Positions 37,364 to 47,064 are shown, counted from the stretch's first letter. The stretch is DNA of 64,000 nt from an uncultured Bacilli bacterium (GCA_947626425.1 CANQRX010000001.1:1-64000); one strand, 5' to 3'. Numbers and translations: made by a program. The notes: generated by a model from the sequence alone, not told the origin.

Positions 37364-37480
37364 TTTTATTCCCATTTTTCTATAGGGGGTTGCGACAAAA
37401 CCTATTCTTAAAAAAATTTAACTTAGATTAAATGGGAATAAAACTTTTTTGCTAGAGAGGTTTTTACTCAACCCCCTATA
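37364..37480. other. interleaved inverted repeats, possible pseudoknot or cruciform
   Basis: In the 560-bp spacer 37074-37636 two perfect inverted repeats alternate. Arm a is TTTTATTCCCATTT (37364-37377) with partner AAATGGGAATAAAA (37430-37443). Arm b is TATAGGGGGTTG (37381-37392) with partner CAACCCCCTATA (37469-37480). The order a-b-a'-b' gives an H-type pseudoknot if transcribed, or two mutually exclusive hairpins. No ORF covers it. The rest of the spacer shows nothing else. Confidence 0.65.
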
Positions 37481-37636
37481 AAATCCTTTACGATTTTTCA
37501 TAAACTAAATATAGGATAATTTAAGAAAATACAAATATCAAGCATTTTAAACTTTACTTTGAAATAACCATAATATTAGGTAGTGATTTTAAAAAAACAT
37601 AAACAACTTTATATACTATATGCAAAAAACTACTGT

Positions 37637-38086
37637 TTAAGTAGTTTTCTTTGCTTTTAATTTCTTTTTTAAAAGATTCTTTTTACAACTATTAAAACAC
37701 AACTCCAAATCTTTTAATGAATCATCTGACATACATTTTAATTCTTTTAAAAATTCTACTAAATCTTGGGCTGTATCTTTAAAAAATAATTTTACTATAC
37801 TTAACAAATAAAGTTCCATTTTTGAAAAATTATTAGCATTAGGATAATATAAATATTGATACGCATTTTCAAAATTTATTTCATAATAAAAGCCTTGTCT
37901 TAAATTAACTCTTTGCACACATACCGGACTATTATTTTTTAAATCATAGTTGACAACTATATCAACAAAATTTTCTTTGCCAACAGTCTTATTTTTAATA
38001 GGTTTTAATTTATTAGAAACATAATAATCTACAAAGAGTTTTTCATTAAAAAATAAATGAATATGGTTTCCAAGTTGTTCTTGCAT
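37637..38086 (-). CDS. hypothetical protein
   Basis: About 149 residues, unrecognised. The middle is Tyr-rich (GFYYEINFENAYQYLYYPNA) and the end strongly basic (KKNLLKKKLKAKKT). There is no membrane segment or signal peptide. ATG at 38086 is preceded by AAGGAGGTATT, a strong ribosome site, so it is probably a real gene. Isolated between rpsI's terminator side and the spacer with interleaved repeats. Confidence 0.65.
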   Translation of the reverse strand: MQEQLGNHIHLFFNEKLFVDYYVSNKLKPIKNKTVGKENFVDIVVNYDLKNNSPVCVQRVNLRQGFYYEINFENAYQYLYYPNANNFSKMELYLLSIVKLFFKDTAQDLVEFLKELKCMSDDSLKDLELCFNSCKKNLLKKKLKAKKTT

Positions 38087-38285
38087 AATACCTCCTTTCC
38101 AAGATGATTTAATCATAAAGTTTCCTATAGTTCAAATAACTAATTTTCTTTATCTCTTTAGTTTTTATCCTTAAAATTTTAAATTGGCCTAACCAAAATT
38201 TTTAATATCATTAAAATTAGCAATTCATTTTACTAAAATATATTATCTTTTAAAATGTTTATAACATATTTACAAAAATCCCATA

Positions 38286-38310
38286 CAAAAAAAGCCCTAA
38301 ATTAGGACTT
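38286..38310 (-). terminator. Rho-independent terminator after rpsI
   Basis: Minus strand: AAGTCCTAA (38302-38310) pairs, with one G-U, to TTAGGGCTT (38292-38300), followed by seven T. It ends the rplM-rpsI operon. Confidence 0.8.
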
Positions 38311-38330
38311 TTCAAAAACATTGAAACATA

Positions 38331-38747
38331 TTAACGTTTACTAAATTGAGGGGCACGACGAGCTTTTTTAAGACCATATTTCTTACGTTCTTTTACACGT
38401 GGATCTCTAGTAATCATTCCAGCTGGTTTTAAAATTTTTCTATATGCTGTATCACTTGTTTGATCAGTATTACTATCAAATTTCAATAAAGCTCTTGCAA
38501 TACCTAAACGAATTGCTCCAGCTTGACCAGCATATCCGCCTCCTTTAACATTAACTGTAATATCAAAACGATTTTCATTGTTAGTTAAAGTTAAAGGTTG
38601 TTTTAAATCTAAAACTAAAATTGCATCTGGCATATACTCATTAACATCTACACCATTAACTGTAATATTTCCTGTCCCACTTGTAAGAGTAACCTGCGCA
38701 ACAGCTCTTTTTCTTCTTCCTGTTGCCGTCCATACTAATTTTGCCAT
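38331..38747 (-). CDS. rpsI: 30S ribosomal protein S9
   Basis: 138 residues. WTATGRRKRAVAQVTLTSG at the start and the basic C-terminal tail VKERKKYGLKKARRAPQFSK, which ends in SKR and reaches the P-site tRNA in the ribosome. Preceded by AGGAGGTTAGTT and by rplM (10-bp gap). In the usual rplM-rpsI pair. Confidence 0.98.
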   Translation of the reverse strand: MAKLVWTATGRRKRAVAQVTLTSGTGNITVNGVDVNEYMPDAILVLDLKQPLTLTNNENRFDITVNVKGGGYAGQAGAIRLGIARALLKFDSNTDQTSDTAYRKILKPAGMITRDPRVKERKKYGLKKARRAPQFSKR

Positions 38748-38757
38748 AACTAACCTC

Positions 38758-39189
38758 CTAATCTACCTTTAGTTCAATAGGTTTTTGAGCTTCATGTTTA
38801 TGATTGGCATCTCTATAAACAAATAACTTTTTACCCATTGCTCGGCCTAATGGTCCATGTGGAAGCATACCCTTAACTGCTCGTTCCATCATTTCTTCTG
38901 GATAACTTTCGATCATAACTTTGGCATTTCTTTCTCTAAGTCCACCTGGGTATCCACTATGATTATAATACATCTTATCTTGAAGCTTATTTCCTGTTAA
39001 TTTAACTTTATCAGCATTCACAATTATAACATAATCTCCACAATCAACACTAGGAGTATAAGTAGCTTTATGTTTTCCCCTTAAAACACTAGCAGCCTTT
39101 GAAGCAACACGACCTAATGGAATATCAGTCGCATCAATCACATACCATACACGTTCAACGTTTTCTTTTGTTTGCATAAATGTTTTCAT
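38758..39189 (-). CDS. rplM: 50S ribosomal protein L13
   Basis: 143 residues. Family start VWYVIDATDIPLGRVASKAA, with GKHKATYTPSVDCGDYVII and MLPHGPLGRAMGKKLFVYRD. L13 is an early assembly protein of the large subunit. The ATG is five bases after AAGGAAA. It has its own strong promoter (39277-39305) and a leader of about 80 nt, which may be the L13-binding autoregulatory leader. Confidence 0.98.
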   Translation of the reverse strand: MKTFMQTKENVERVWYVIDATDIPLGRVASKAASVLRGKHKATYTPSVDCGDYVIIVNADKVKLTGNKLQDKMYYNHSGYPGGLRERNAKVMIESYPEEMMERAVKGMLPHGPLGRAMGKKLFVYRDANHKHEAQKPIELKVD

Positions 39190-39270
39190 AAATATTTCCT
39201 TTCATTAACTTCTTTTAGATTATTTTGCTTTCCCAAGGCAAAAAACCATCAAGATAAATAAAATGTACCA
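39190..39270 (-). promoter_or_regulatory. rplM 5' leader, candidate L13-type autoregulatory leader
   Basis: The transcript from the promoter at 39277 has about 80 nt before rplM. It contains TTGCCTTGGGAAAGCAAAAT, resembling the L13 leader of Firmicutes, where a short hairpin binds L13 and controls the operon. The match is from motif memory only. Confidence 0.5.
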
Positions 39271-39276
39271 TTAAAA

Positions 39277-39305
39277 ATTATATTCGATTGAACCTCCCTT
39301 GTCAA
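39277..39305 (-). promoter_or_regulatory. consensus sigma-A promoter for rplM-rpsI
   Basis: Minus strand: TTGACA (39300-39305), exactly 17 bases, TATAAT (39277-39282). A perfect match to the consensus, as expected of a ribosomal-protein operon. Confidence 0.88.
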
Positions 39306-39421
39306 ATACTTTTTTTCGAAGTCCTAGCCTAAATACACTAAAAAACAAAAAAAGAACTAAAAAACAGCTAAATAAACCAATTTTTAATCCTTATTTAATA
39401 AAATATTTTTCAATTTTAACT

Positions 39422-40081
39422 TTATTTACGAATTAAACTTAATTCTTTATCTTCTTTTTGCTTTCTTTCTTCATTTAATTTTCTTATTAAAAATTCATAA
39501 CAATACGAAGCATATTTTTCCCAAGGCCATTGTTCTTTTAATGCTACCTGCGTTATTTCATTAGCCGAAGAAAACTCTTCAATTTCTTCTTCATTAACAT
39601 CAACTAAAGAAGCAAATACAAACTCTCTTTTCTTTGGTCCTAAACTTTTATTTAACAAATCAATCTCCCTAATTATTGTATAAAAAGATTTAATATCCAA
39701 ATCTGTAAAACTTTTCTCGGCTGTTAAACATTTTATTATTTCTTGATATATTGCATAATATTCAATGTATTTTTCATAAAATTGAGAGTTGATAACATAA
39801 ATTGCATCATCTTTTAAACCAGCATAATCATAGTTAGCTATGGAAAGTATTTTATCATATAACGATGTACACATGAGCCAATAATTTACTTTTGTTCTTC
39901 GTAATTCCCAAGCTTTTTTATATCTTTCTTTTACATATTCATCGACAACTTCGTCATATTGCAAACATTGTTGATACAAAACATTTTCAACAACAAACAA
40001 ATTATATGTATTTTGACGATCAATATTAACTTCTTCTAATTTCTCTTCAATTTTTCTTTTTTGACTACTTAATATCCACAT
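39422..40081 (-). CDS. hypothetical helical protein
   Basis: 219 residues, unrecognised. Almost entirely helical and charged, with Tyr-rich segments (YDEVVDEYVKERYKKAWELR; FYEKYIEYYAIYQEI) and an acidic stretch VNEEEIEEFSS. No membrane segment. Ribosome site AGGGAAAGAAAAA before the ATG. It is between spoVT and rplM on the same strand. Confidence 0.65.
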   Translation of the reverse strand: MWILSSQKRKIEEKLEEVNIDRQNTYNLFVVENVLYQQCLQYDEVVDEYVKERYKKAWELRRTKVNYWLMCTSLYDKILSIANYDYAGLKDDAIYVINSQFYEKYIEYYAIYQEIIKCLTAEKSFTDLDIKSFYTIIREIDLLNKSLGPKKREFVFASLVDVNEEEIEEFSSANEITQVALKEQWPWEKYASYCYEFLIRKLNEERKQKEDKELSLIRK

Positions 40082-40172
40082 TTTTTCTTTCCCTTTCTAA
40101 TTTAATAAATGTTAGTATAGCAAAAAATAATAAAATTTCAAGAAAAAAGAAGTTGATAACTTATTTAAAATA

Positions 40173-40673
40173 TTAAAGCTCAATCTTCCTAACAAATAAC
40201 ATGGTCAAAAATTTCAAAAATTTATTTTCCCATCCATCGAATGCTTTATCTTTCATTAAAATAATCATTCCTAAACAATCAGTCGAAACAATAATTGGTT
40301 TCATTAAAAAATAGCCTGTTAAACCTAAAAAACTTTCTTCTTGCTTAGAAGCATATTCTTCTCGTTCATTCATTAAATGGTCAATTTCTGATGAAAGATT
40401 ATTATCATAATTTTTAACACTCGCCGAAACGACTTTATCGCGATCAACAATTATAGCATTTATTCCTAAACAATCCCCAATTTCTGTAACTAAAACATCA
40501 CCTAATTTTTTTAAATCTAAAATTTTCGAATACTTCTGTAAATAAACACCATTTTCATCAACAAAAATTTCTAAATTTTCGCCATCTTTAATACCTAAAT
40601 TTCTTCTTATTTCTTTTGGCAAAACAATTCTTCCTAACTCGTCAATTTTTCTTACAACACCAGTTTGTTTCAT
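40173..40673 (-). CDS. spoVT: stage V sporulation protein T (AbrB-like regulator)
   Basis: About 166 residues. The N-terminal swapped-hairpin AbrB domain is typical (GVVRKIDELGRIVLPKEIRR, NLGIKDGENLEIFVDENG). The C-terminal part is GAF-like (CLGINAIIVDRDKVVSASVK). SpoVT is a forespore regulator of late sporulation genes in Bacillus and sits next to mfd there too. ATG 40673 is preceded by TAGGAGTG; upstream in-frame codons lack support. Strong sign of sporulation ancestry. Confidence 0.93.
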   Translation of the reverse strand: MKQTGVVRKIDELGRIVLPKEIRRNLGIKDGENLEIFVDENGVYLQKYSKILDLKKLGDVLVTEIGDCLGINAIIVDRDKVVSASVKNYDNNLSSEIDHLMNEREEYASKQEESFLGLTGYFLMKPIIVSTDCLGMIILMKDKAFDGWENKFLKFLTMLFVRKIEL

Positions 40674-40723
40674 AAAAAAAGGTTCACTCCTATCCACCTT
40701 TAGTCTGCGTAAACCTTTTAAAA

Positions 40724-43700
40724 TTATACTTCTAAATCTTCTTTAATTTTATTTAATAATGGCACCATATAATACAAAAAATGTTTTTCTAATTTTAACA
40801 ACGGCAATTTTATTAATATTTCATTATTAACAAACGAAATATTGAAATTAATATTTATATTATAAGCTTCCAAAAATAATTTATCACCTTTAACTTTTAA
40901 AGAAATTTCTCTAGGCAAATAAATCATAACGTATTGTTGATTTTGAACAATTTTGGTAATTTGTAATGATTGAGCTATTTTTTCAAACCATTCTTCATAC
41001 ATATAAACGTCTAATTCTTTTGGTAAAGTACCAAAACGGTCAATTAGTTCAGCTTTAACATCCAATAACTTCTTTTCGCTATCAATTTCATTAATTCGTT
41101 GATGAATAGCAATTTTAATATCTTCATCAGAAACATAAGAATCATCAATATGCGTTTGCACTTTAATAAGCGGATTACTATTATCGGTCGTTTCTTCTTC
41201 CACAAACTCACCCTTTAATTTTTTCATTTCTTCCTCAACCATTTTCATATATAAATTAATTCCCACACTGTCCACAAAACCAGCCTGTTCACTTCCTAAT
41301 AAATCGCCAGCTCCCCGAATGGATAAATCACGCATCGCAATTTTATACCCACTTCCTAATTCGGTAAAATCTCTAATAGCATTTAACCTTTTAACGGCAA
41401 TATCATTTAACATCTTATCTTTATGATACATAAAATAGGCATAAGCTATTCGATCACTTCGACCAACTCGACCACGAAGCTGATATAACTGACTTAAACC
41501 AAACCGGTCAGCATCATAAATAATCAAAGTATTAGCATTAGGAATATCAATACCCGTTTCAATAATAGTCGTGCTAATTAGTAAATCAAACTCATGATTA
41601 ATAAAATCATCCATAATATTTTCAAGATCCGCCTTTGTCATTCGACCATGAGCAAACCTTATCCGAGCTTCCGGAATTAATCTTTTTAATTCAAACATTT
41701 TTTCTTCAATAGTTTCAACCCGATTATACAACAAGAAAACTTGACCATCCCTTGCTAATTCTTTATAAATTGCATCTTTAATTATTAAATCATTTTCCGC
41801 GATTACGTAAGTTTGAACTGGATAACGATTAACAGGAGGTGTATCGATAATCGATAAATCCCTTAAACCTGACAAAGCCATCTTTAAAGTTCGTGGGATA
41901 GGTGTCGCCGATAAAGTCAAAACATTAACATCATTTTTATATTGTTTAATCTTTTCCTTATGCGTTACTCCAAACCGTTGCTCCTCATCAATTATTAAAA
42001 GTCCCAATCTTTTGAACTTAACATCATTACTTAACAAACGATGCGTTCCAAAAACTAAATCAATTTTTCCCGAACTTAAATCTTCTAAAATTCGTTTTGT
42101 TTCTTTATATGAAGTAAACCGATTTAATAAAGCAATTTCAATCGGATAATTTTTAAATCTTTCTAAAGCTGATTCATATTGTTGCTTTGATAAAATAGTG
42201 GTCGGACACAAATAAAAAACTTGTTTATTATTTAAAATCGTTTTGAAAATTCCTCGAAAAGCTACTTCCGTTTTACCAAACCCAACATCTCCACAAAGTA
42301 ATCGATCCATTGGCACTTCACTATCTAAATCTTTAGCAATATCATCAATCGCTCTTAATTGGTCTTTCGTTTCTTCATAAGGAAAATACGAAGCAAAAAC
42401 ATCTTCTTCGGGATAATCAATATAAGCATCCGACTTAACCGTTTTTCGTTCAGCATATAATTTAATCAATTCTCCTGAAATATCTTTAATTTTCTTTTGA
42501 ATACTTCTTTTCTTCTTTAACCATGCCGTTGAACCCAATTTATTAATTTGGGGTTTCATTCCATCTTTATCACTATATTTGTAAATAATATCAATTTTTT
42601 CCACTGGAACATAAATTTTATCATTGCCTTGATAATTAATTTGTAGATAATCTTTTTTCAAACCATTAGTTTCTAAAGCAACAACTCCATAATAAATCCC
42701 AATCCCATGACTTGCATGAACCACATAATCACCAGGTTGCAAAGCATTTAAAGAATGAATCTTCCGACCTATCTTTAAATTGTTTTTATACTTAATCTCC
42801 TTTTGGATATCTTCAATATCAAACTCACTAATAAAAACATAATCACCAAAAATAAAACCATGATTAATTTTATAAGACCAAATGTTGATAACATTATTTA
42901 TAAAATTTTCTTCACGCACCAAATGGACCTTCTGGGCAAATAATTCTTTAATCACTTTAATTTCTGATTGCCTTGATAACGCAAAAACAACCGTTTTATG
43001 ATGATATAAGAATCCTTCTACCACTTCTTTTAACTTTTCATAATGTCCATGAAATAAATCCATTTCTTTACTAACATACTTTTTAACATTTTTCTTATTT
43101 AAATCAGTCGCAATCGTATTTATATACAAAGTTTTTTTCGGATGTAATTCTTCCCACTCAAAAAAGTATTTAGTTCCAACTTTATCTTCGCGTTCATTAT
43201 AAGCCACCATCTCCGCAAATAACTTGTTATAACCAACTTGTACTTGTTGATTATTAAAAATAATCACTGTCGCTTCAGGCATATAATCTAGTAAAGAACT
43301 TACATCATTAGTTATAATTTCATCAATAACTTTGATATTAACTTCTTCGACTGCTAAAATGGTCCGTTGACTTTCTTCATCAAAATAACGGATCGACTCA
43401 ATATTATCACCAAAAAATTCAATTCTTATAGGATGATCACTTTGGATAGGAAAAATATCCAAGACAAAACCACGAACCGCATACTCACCGGTCGTTGTAA
43501 CTAAAGAATCACGATGGTACCCAAACTTTTCTAATGTTTCCAAAATTATTTCCCGGGAAATATTTTGGTCTTTTTTTAAGATTAAATTACTACTCATTTT
43601 ATCTTTGACACTTGGATTGTATTTTAAGTAACCCATTAAATTCGTCACAACAATCTGCTTACCGTCTTTTATCTTTTCTAAAGTTTCCAGTCTTTTTAAT

Positions 43701-43951
43701 TTTAACTCAGGTGAAGTTGCTACTGCTACACTTGTTAAAAAATCATCCATTGGAAAAAATAAAACATTTTCTGTATGAGTTTGCAAAAAATTATAAAGCT
43801 GATTAGCTTCATAAAGAGTATTAGCTAAAACTATCACGCTTTTATCTTGAGTTTTAAAATAATTTAAAACATAAAAAATAGTCAATTCATTTGTTAAACC
43901 TTCGACTATAACTCCATCTTCATACGTAAATGTTTGGAAAATTTCATTCAT
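40724..43951 (-). CDS. mfd: transcription-repair coupling factor
   Basis: About 1075 residues. N-terminal UvrB-like/UvrA-binding half; RNA-polymerase-interacting domain from about residue 400 (GDYVVHASHGIGIYYGVVAL); helicase motifs LLCGDVGFGKTEVAFRG (Walker A), LLIIDEEQRFGV (DEEQ box) and LLISTTIIETGIDIPNANT; C-terminal TRCF domain. It removes stalled RNA polymerase at lesions and recruits UvrABC. Start ATG 43951 has AAGGTGATTGTG. Order pth-mfd-spoVT is that of Bacillus (without fin). Confidence 0.97.
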   Translation of the reverse strand: MNEIFQTFTYEDGVIVEGLTNELTIFYVLNYFKTQDKSVIVLANTLYEANQLYNFLQTHTENVLFFPMDDFLTSVAVATSPELKLKRLETLEKIKDGKQIVVTNLMGYLKYNPSVKDKMSSNLILKKDQNISREIILETLEKFGYHRDSLVTTTGEYAVRGFVLDIFPIQSDHPIRIEFFGDNIESIRYFDEESQRTILAVEEVNIKVIDEIITNDVSSLLDYMPEATVIIFNNQQVQVGYNKLFAEMVAYNEREDKVGTKYFFEWEELHPKKTLYINTIATDLNKKNVKKYVSKEMDLFHGHYEKLKEVVEGFLYHHKTVVFALSRQSEIKVIKELFAQKVHLVREENFINNVINIWSYKINHGFIFGDYVFISEFDIEDIQKEIKYKNNLKIGRKIHSLNALQPGDYVVHASHGIGIYYGVVALETNGLKKDYLQINYQGNDKIYVPVEKIDIIYKYSDKDGMKPQINKLGSTAWLKKKRSIQKKIKDISGELIKLYAERKTVKSDAYIDYPEEDVFASYFPYEETKDQLRAIDDIAKDLDSEVPMDRLLCGDVGFGKTEVAFRGIFKTILNNKQVFYLCPTTILSKQQYESALERFKNYPIEIALLNRFTSYKETKRILEDLSSGKIDLVFGTHRLLSNDVKFKRLGLLIIDEEQRFGVTHKEKIKQYKNDVNVLTLSATPIPRTLKMALSGLRDLSIIDTPPVNRYPVQTYVIAENDLIIKDAIYKELARDGQVFLLYNRVETIEEKMFELKRLIPEARIRFAHGRMTKADLENIMDDFINHEFDLLISTTIIETGIDIPNANTLIIYDADRFGLSQLYQLRGRVGRSDRIAYAYFMYHKDKMLNDIAVKRLNAIRDFTELGSGYKIAMRDLSIRGAGDLLGSEQAGFVDSVGINLYMKMVEEEMKKLKGEFVEEETTDNSNPLIKVQTHIDDSYVSDEDIKIAIHQRINEIDSEKKLLDVKAELIDRFGTLPKELDVYMYEEWFEKIAQSLQITKIVQNQQYVMIYLPREISLKVKGDKLFLEAYNININFNISFVNNEILIKLPLLKLEKHFLYYMVPLLNKIKEDLEV

Positions 43952-43956
43952 CACAA

Positions 43957-44508
43957 TCACCTTTTCTTACTGAATTTTTGCAAAGTATCTTCAGTTCCAT
44001 ATTTTACAAAATTATAAATTATTTGTTGATAAGTAGATAAGTTTGAATTTATAGTTTCCAATTCACCTTTACTAAACTTACCTAAAACCCAATCAATCGT
44101 ATCTCCTCTTGATTTACCAATCCCAACTTTTAAACGTAAAAAACTTTCCGTTTGCAAAGATGCAATAATTGATTTAATACCATTGTGACCACCTGATGAA
44201 CTATTCCGTTTTAATTTATAACTACCTAAAGGTAAATCCATATCATCTTGAATTACTAATATATCTTGAGGATCAATATGATAAAAATTAACAACTTTTG
44301 CAACACTTATTCCTGATAAATTCATCATTGTTATGGGTTTTATTAACAAATATTTTTCATGTTCATAACTATCTTCACCAATATAAGCTTGAAATTTTTT
44401 TTCTAAATGAAAGTTATTATAAAAACTATCGACTACCATAAAACCAATATTATGACGGGTTTTATCATATTCTTTTCCAACATTTCCTAAAGCAACAATT
44501 AATTTCAT
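43957..44508 (-). CDS. pth: peptidyl-tRNA hydrolase
   Basis: 183 residues. Catalytic motif ALGNVGKEYDKTRHNIGFMV with the active-site His, then VIQDDMDLPLGSYKLKRNSS and GGHNGIKSII. It cleaves peptidyl-tRNA released by abortive translation. Its first G of the family motif (GLGNPG) is changed to ALGNVG. Overlaps trmN6 by 4 bp at the start and is followed by mfd after 5 bp. Confidence 0.96.
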   Translation of the reverse strand: MKLIVALGNVGKEYDKTRHNIGFMVVDSFYNNFHLEKKFQAYIGEDSYEHEKYLLIKPITMMNLSGISVAKVVNFYHIDPQDILVIQDDMDLPLGSYKLKRNSSSGGHNGIKSIIASLQTESFLRLKVGIGKSRGDTIDWVLGKFSKGELETINSNLSTYQQIIYNFVKYGTEDTLQKFSKKR

Positions 44509-45230
44509 TTTTCTTCACTTCTTTCTTTAAATAAATTTTGATAAGTATCAACTTTACTAATATTTATATTTGGCAAAACTTTCGTTCCCATTCTTCCGTT
44601 TTTTGTAAACATACATAAAACAATTTTCGCATTTTCATTATCTTTTGAATAAATAAATTGAATCTTTTTTAAAAACAAATGATTTTCATGAGCATAAATG
44701 ACGATTTCCGATAATCTTTCAGGTAAATGCACCAAATAAAAGCGCCCTTTATTTTTTAACATCGCACCTGCTATTTTAAAAACAGTTGCCAAATTAATAT
44801 ATATTTCATGACGCGCGATTTTTTTCAGTTCACAATCATTCACGTGATTTTCATTATGATAAGGAAAATAAGGTGGATTACATAAAATAACATCAAAACT
44901 TTCCCGTGGAAAATGTTTATCAATATTTTTAACATCATCGCAAATAAATTCGGCCAACTCTTCTAATTTATTCAATTTTATTGATTCAACCGCCAAATTA
45001 TAAATTTCCTTTTGTAATTCTATGCCAATTATTTTTTTATGATATTTATAAGCTAAAATAGTCGGAATTACTCCATTTCCTGTACATAAATCTAAAATTC
45101 GCTCTTCATTTTTCTTTATTTCGGCAAATTCGGCTAGTAAAAGAGAATCCAAAGAAAATTTAAAACCATCTTCAAACTGATATATTTGCAAATTGGGATA
45201 ATCAAATAACCAATTAAGAGTTTTTTTCAT
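44505..45230 (-). CDS. trmN6: tRNA1(Val) adenine(37)-N6-methyltransferase (YabB)
   Basis: 241 residues. SAM-binding ILDLCTGNGVIPTILAYKYH near 43 and the N6-adenine methylase motif DVILCNPPYFPY near 115. Family members (YabB/YfiC) methylate A37 of tRNA1-Val. The order yaaT-yabB is kept from B. subtilis although yabA and yazA are missing in between and after. Overlaps yaaT by 17 bp. Confidence 0.9.
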   Translation of the reverse strand: MKKTLNWLFDYPNLQIYQFEDGFKFSLDSLLLAEFAEIKKNEERILDLCTGNGVIPTILAYKYHKKIIGIELQKEIYNLAVESIKLNKLEELAEFICDDVKNIDKHFPRESFDVILCNPPYFPYHNENHVNDCELKKIARHEIYINLATVFKIAGAMLKNKGRFYLVHLPERLSEIVIYAHENHLFLKKIQFIYSKDNENAKIVLCMFTKNGRMGTKVLPNINISKVDTYQNLFKERSEEK

Positions 45231-46005
45231 TTTTTAAATTTACTTCCTTTATTTCATTTTGAACTAAAACCTTATATTTTCGTTGTAAAATATCCACACT
45301 CATCACTGTTGCAGGTTCTCCCTCATACATCACATTATCACCAACATTAGGCATTCCTTTACTACATTCAATATATCCATCTTCTTCATAAGCCAAACAA
45401 CATAATAAACGACCACAGCAACCATTAATTTTGGCAGGATTTAAAGACAAATTTTGATCTTTTGCCATATTTATAGAAACCGTATCCATTTTATTTAAAA
45501 ACGAAGAACAACACAAAGCGCGTCCACACATACCAACACCACCAACATTAGCGGCCTTATCTCGAGCCCCAATCTGTCTTAATTCAATCCGTGTCCGATA
45601 TATACCTGCAAGTCTCTTAGCCAATTCTCGGAAATCAACCCTTTCATCAGCATAAAAATTCAAATATAATTGTTTTCGATCAAACGTAAATTCTCCATTC
45701 AAAAAACGCATATCTAAATTTAACTCATCACTTATTTCTTGAGCTTTTTTGATAGCTTCATCAACATCTTTACAATTTTTCAAATATTGTTCATAATCCT
45801 TTTTAGTAGCAATTCGTAAAATAGGTTTTAAATCTTCATGAATATCTTTTAATTCATCAGCCGTTAATTTACTGACAGCCTTCCCAAATTGCAAACCCTT
45901 ATTAGTTTCAACAATAACAGTTACATTAATCGGAATAACTAAATTACCAGCTTCAAAAAAATATCTTTTACCATTATCTTTAAAGACAACTGCGTATGCA
46001 TTCAT
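45214..46005 (-). CDS. yaaT: PSP1-domain protein YaaT (RicT)
   Basis: 263 residues. PSP1 domain with the characteristic Cys-rich stretch: GGVGMCGRALCCSSFLNKMD, then KINGCCGRLLCCLAYEEDGY. RicT (YaaT), with RicA and RicF, forms an iron-sulfur complex that stimulates RNase Y-dependent maturation and, in Bacillus, sporulation and competence. The eight-Cys pattern is intact. Four bases after holB. Confidence 0.94.
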   Translation of the reverse strand: MNAYAVVFKDNGKRYFFEAGNLVIPINVTVIVETNKGLQFGKAVSKLTADELKDIHEDLKPILRIATKKDYEQYLKNCKDVDEAIKKAQEISDELNLDMRFLNGEFTFDRKQLYLNFYADERVDFRELAKRLAGIYRTRIELRQIGARDKAANVGGVGMCGRALCCSSFLNKMDTVSINMAKDQNLSLNPAKINGCCGRLLCCLAYEEDGYIECSKGMPNVGDNVMYEGEPATVMSVDILQRKYKVLVQNEIKEVNLKNEKNS

Positions 46006-46008
46006 ACT

Positions 46009-46869
46009 TTAACACCTACTTTCTAATACAAACCTTTCTAAAACTAATTGACCATTGACGTTATACTCTAAACTATCAAGTAATTCTTTAACTAAATTAA
46101 GTTTAAAAGATAAATCTTCAACATCTCTTTTTAATAAAAATTCTATCTCTTTATATTTAATATCCAATTTTCTATTTAAAATTTTAGCTAAATATAATTG
46201 TTGATAAGTACTTAATAATTTTTGAAAAAATAAAGTTAACATTGCTTTATCCGTAATAACTGGCAAAACTTCATTTTTTATAAACAACAAAGTTGCTTCC
46301 TTTGCTATTTCACTTTCTTTAATAAAAGATATTGCCAAATCATCAATTTTGCTATCCATTTGAACATCAATTTCATTATAATAATCTAAAAAAATTTGAC
46401 ACCGACTTCGGATTGTATCAATAACATTTTCTTTATTATCAGTTACAAAAAAGCCTATTATATTATCATCTGGTTCTTCCAAAAACTTTAACATTGCATT
46501 CGCCGAAGATGAATTAAGTAACTCCGCATTTAAAATAACATACATATTATATTTGGAAAATATCGGTTTGGTTTGAAAATTCCGTTTCAATTCTTGAATC
46601 TGTTCCCTTTTAATCTGTTGGCCATCAGGACTAATAATCATTAAAGATGGAATATGTTTAGTTTCAATCAAATGACATAAATTGCAATTAACACAATTGT
46701 CGCTATAATTCTCTTCACAATTAATCTTTTTTAAAAAATTTAAAATTTGCTCCAATGATTTTTCACTATTATTTGATTCAAGCAAAAAAGCATGACCTAA
46801 CCGCTTGTCATGATACTGACTTTCCAATTGTTTAAATACTGTATTTTCATGTGATTGCACATCTCTCAC
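46009..46869 (-). CDS. holB: DNA polymerase III delta' subunit
   Basis: 286 residues. LGHAFLLES (altered P-loop) is followed by the zinc cluster CEENYSDNCVNCNLC and the AAA+ motifs NSSSANAMLKFLEEPDDNII and RSRCQIF. Delta' is the ATP-inactive part of the clamp loader with DnaX and HolA. Start may be GTG at 46869 or GTG at 46860 (spacing from AGGTG favours the latter slightly). The tmk-yaaQ-yaaR genes that precede holB in Bacillus are absent. Confidence 0.92.
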   Translation of the reverse strand: MRDVQSHENTVFKQLESQYHDKRLGHAFLLESNNSEKSLEQILNFLKKINCEENYSDNCVNCNLCHLIETKHIPSLMIISPDGQQIKREQIQELKRNFQTKPIFSKYNMYVILNAELLNSSSANAMLKFLEEPDDNIIGFFVTDNKENVIDTIRSRCQIFLDYYNEIDVQMDSKIDDLAISFIKESEIAKEATLLFIKNEVLPVITDKAMLTLFFQKLLSTYQQLYLAKILNRKLDIKYKEIEFLLKRDVEDLSFKLNLVKELLDSLEYNVNGQLVLERFVLESRC

Positions 46870-46875
46870 CTAAAT

Positions 46876-47064
46876 TTATTGTACTATAAAAAACATGATA
46901 ATTAAAGAGGTAAGCCCTGGAAAACCAAGAAAAGTTGTTAATCCTAAAGTAAAAATATTAATTGGAATATAAATATGTAAGGAACTTATTAAACAGTTTA
47001 AACCATACAATAGAAAAAAAGAAACTACAATTTTTTTAAAAAATTTAATTAAAGACCTAACCAT
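46876..47064 (-). CDS. bofA: pro-sigma-K processing inhibitor BofA-like protein
   Basis: 62 residues with two hydrophobic helices. The ending IPINIFTLGLTTFLGFPGLT is the BofA family pattern (conserved N and G-x-P-G). In B. subtilis BofA inhibits the intramembrane protease SpoIVFB, delaying mother-cell sigma-K activation. Position next to recR is conserved. Short and AT-rich, so sequence alone gives moderate support; the context makes it convincing. Confidence 0.85.
   Translation of the reverse strand: MVRSLIKFFKKIVVSFFLLYGLNCLISSLHIYIPINIFTLGLTTFLGFPGLTSLIIMFFIVQ

Noticed and set aside
44838..44853. CACGTG palindrome within trmN6 as an isolated parS site
   Set aside because: The flanks (TCATT / ATTTT) do not match GTTnCACGTGnAAC; only the hexamer is shared.
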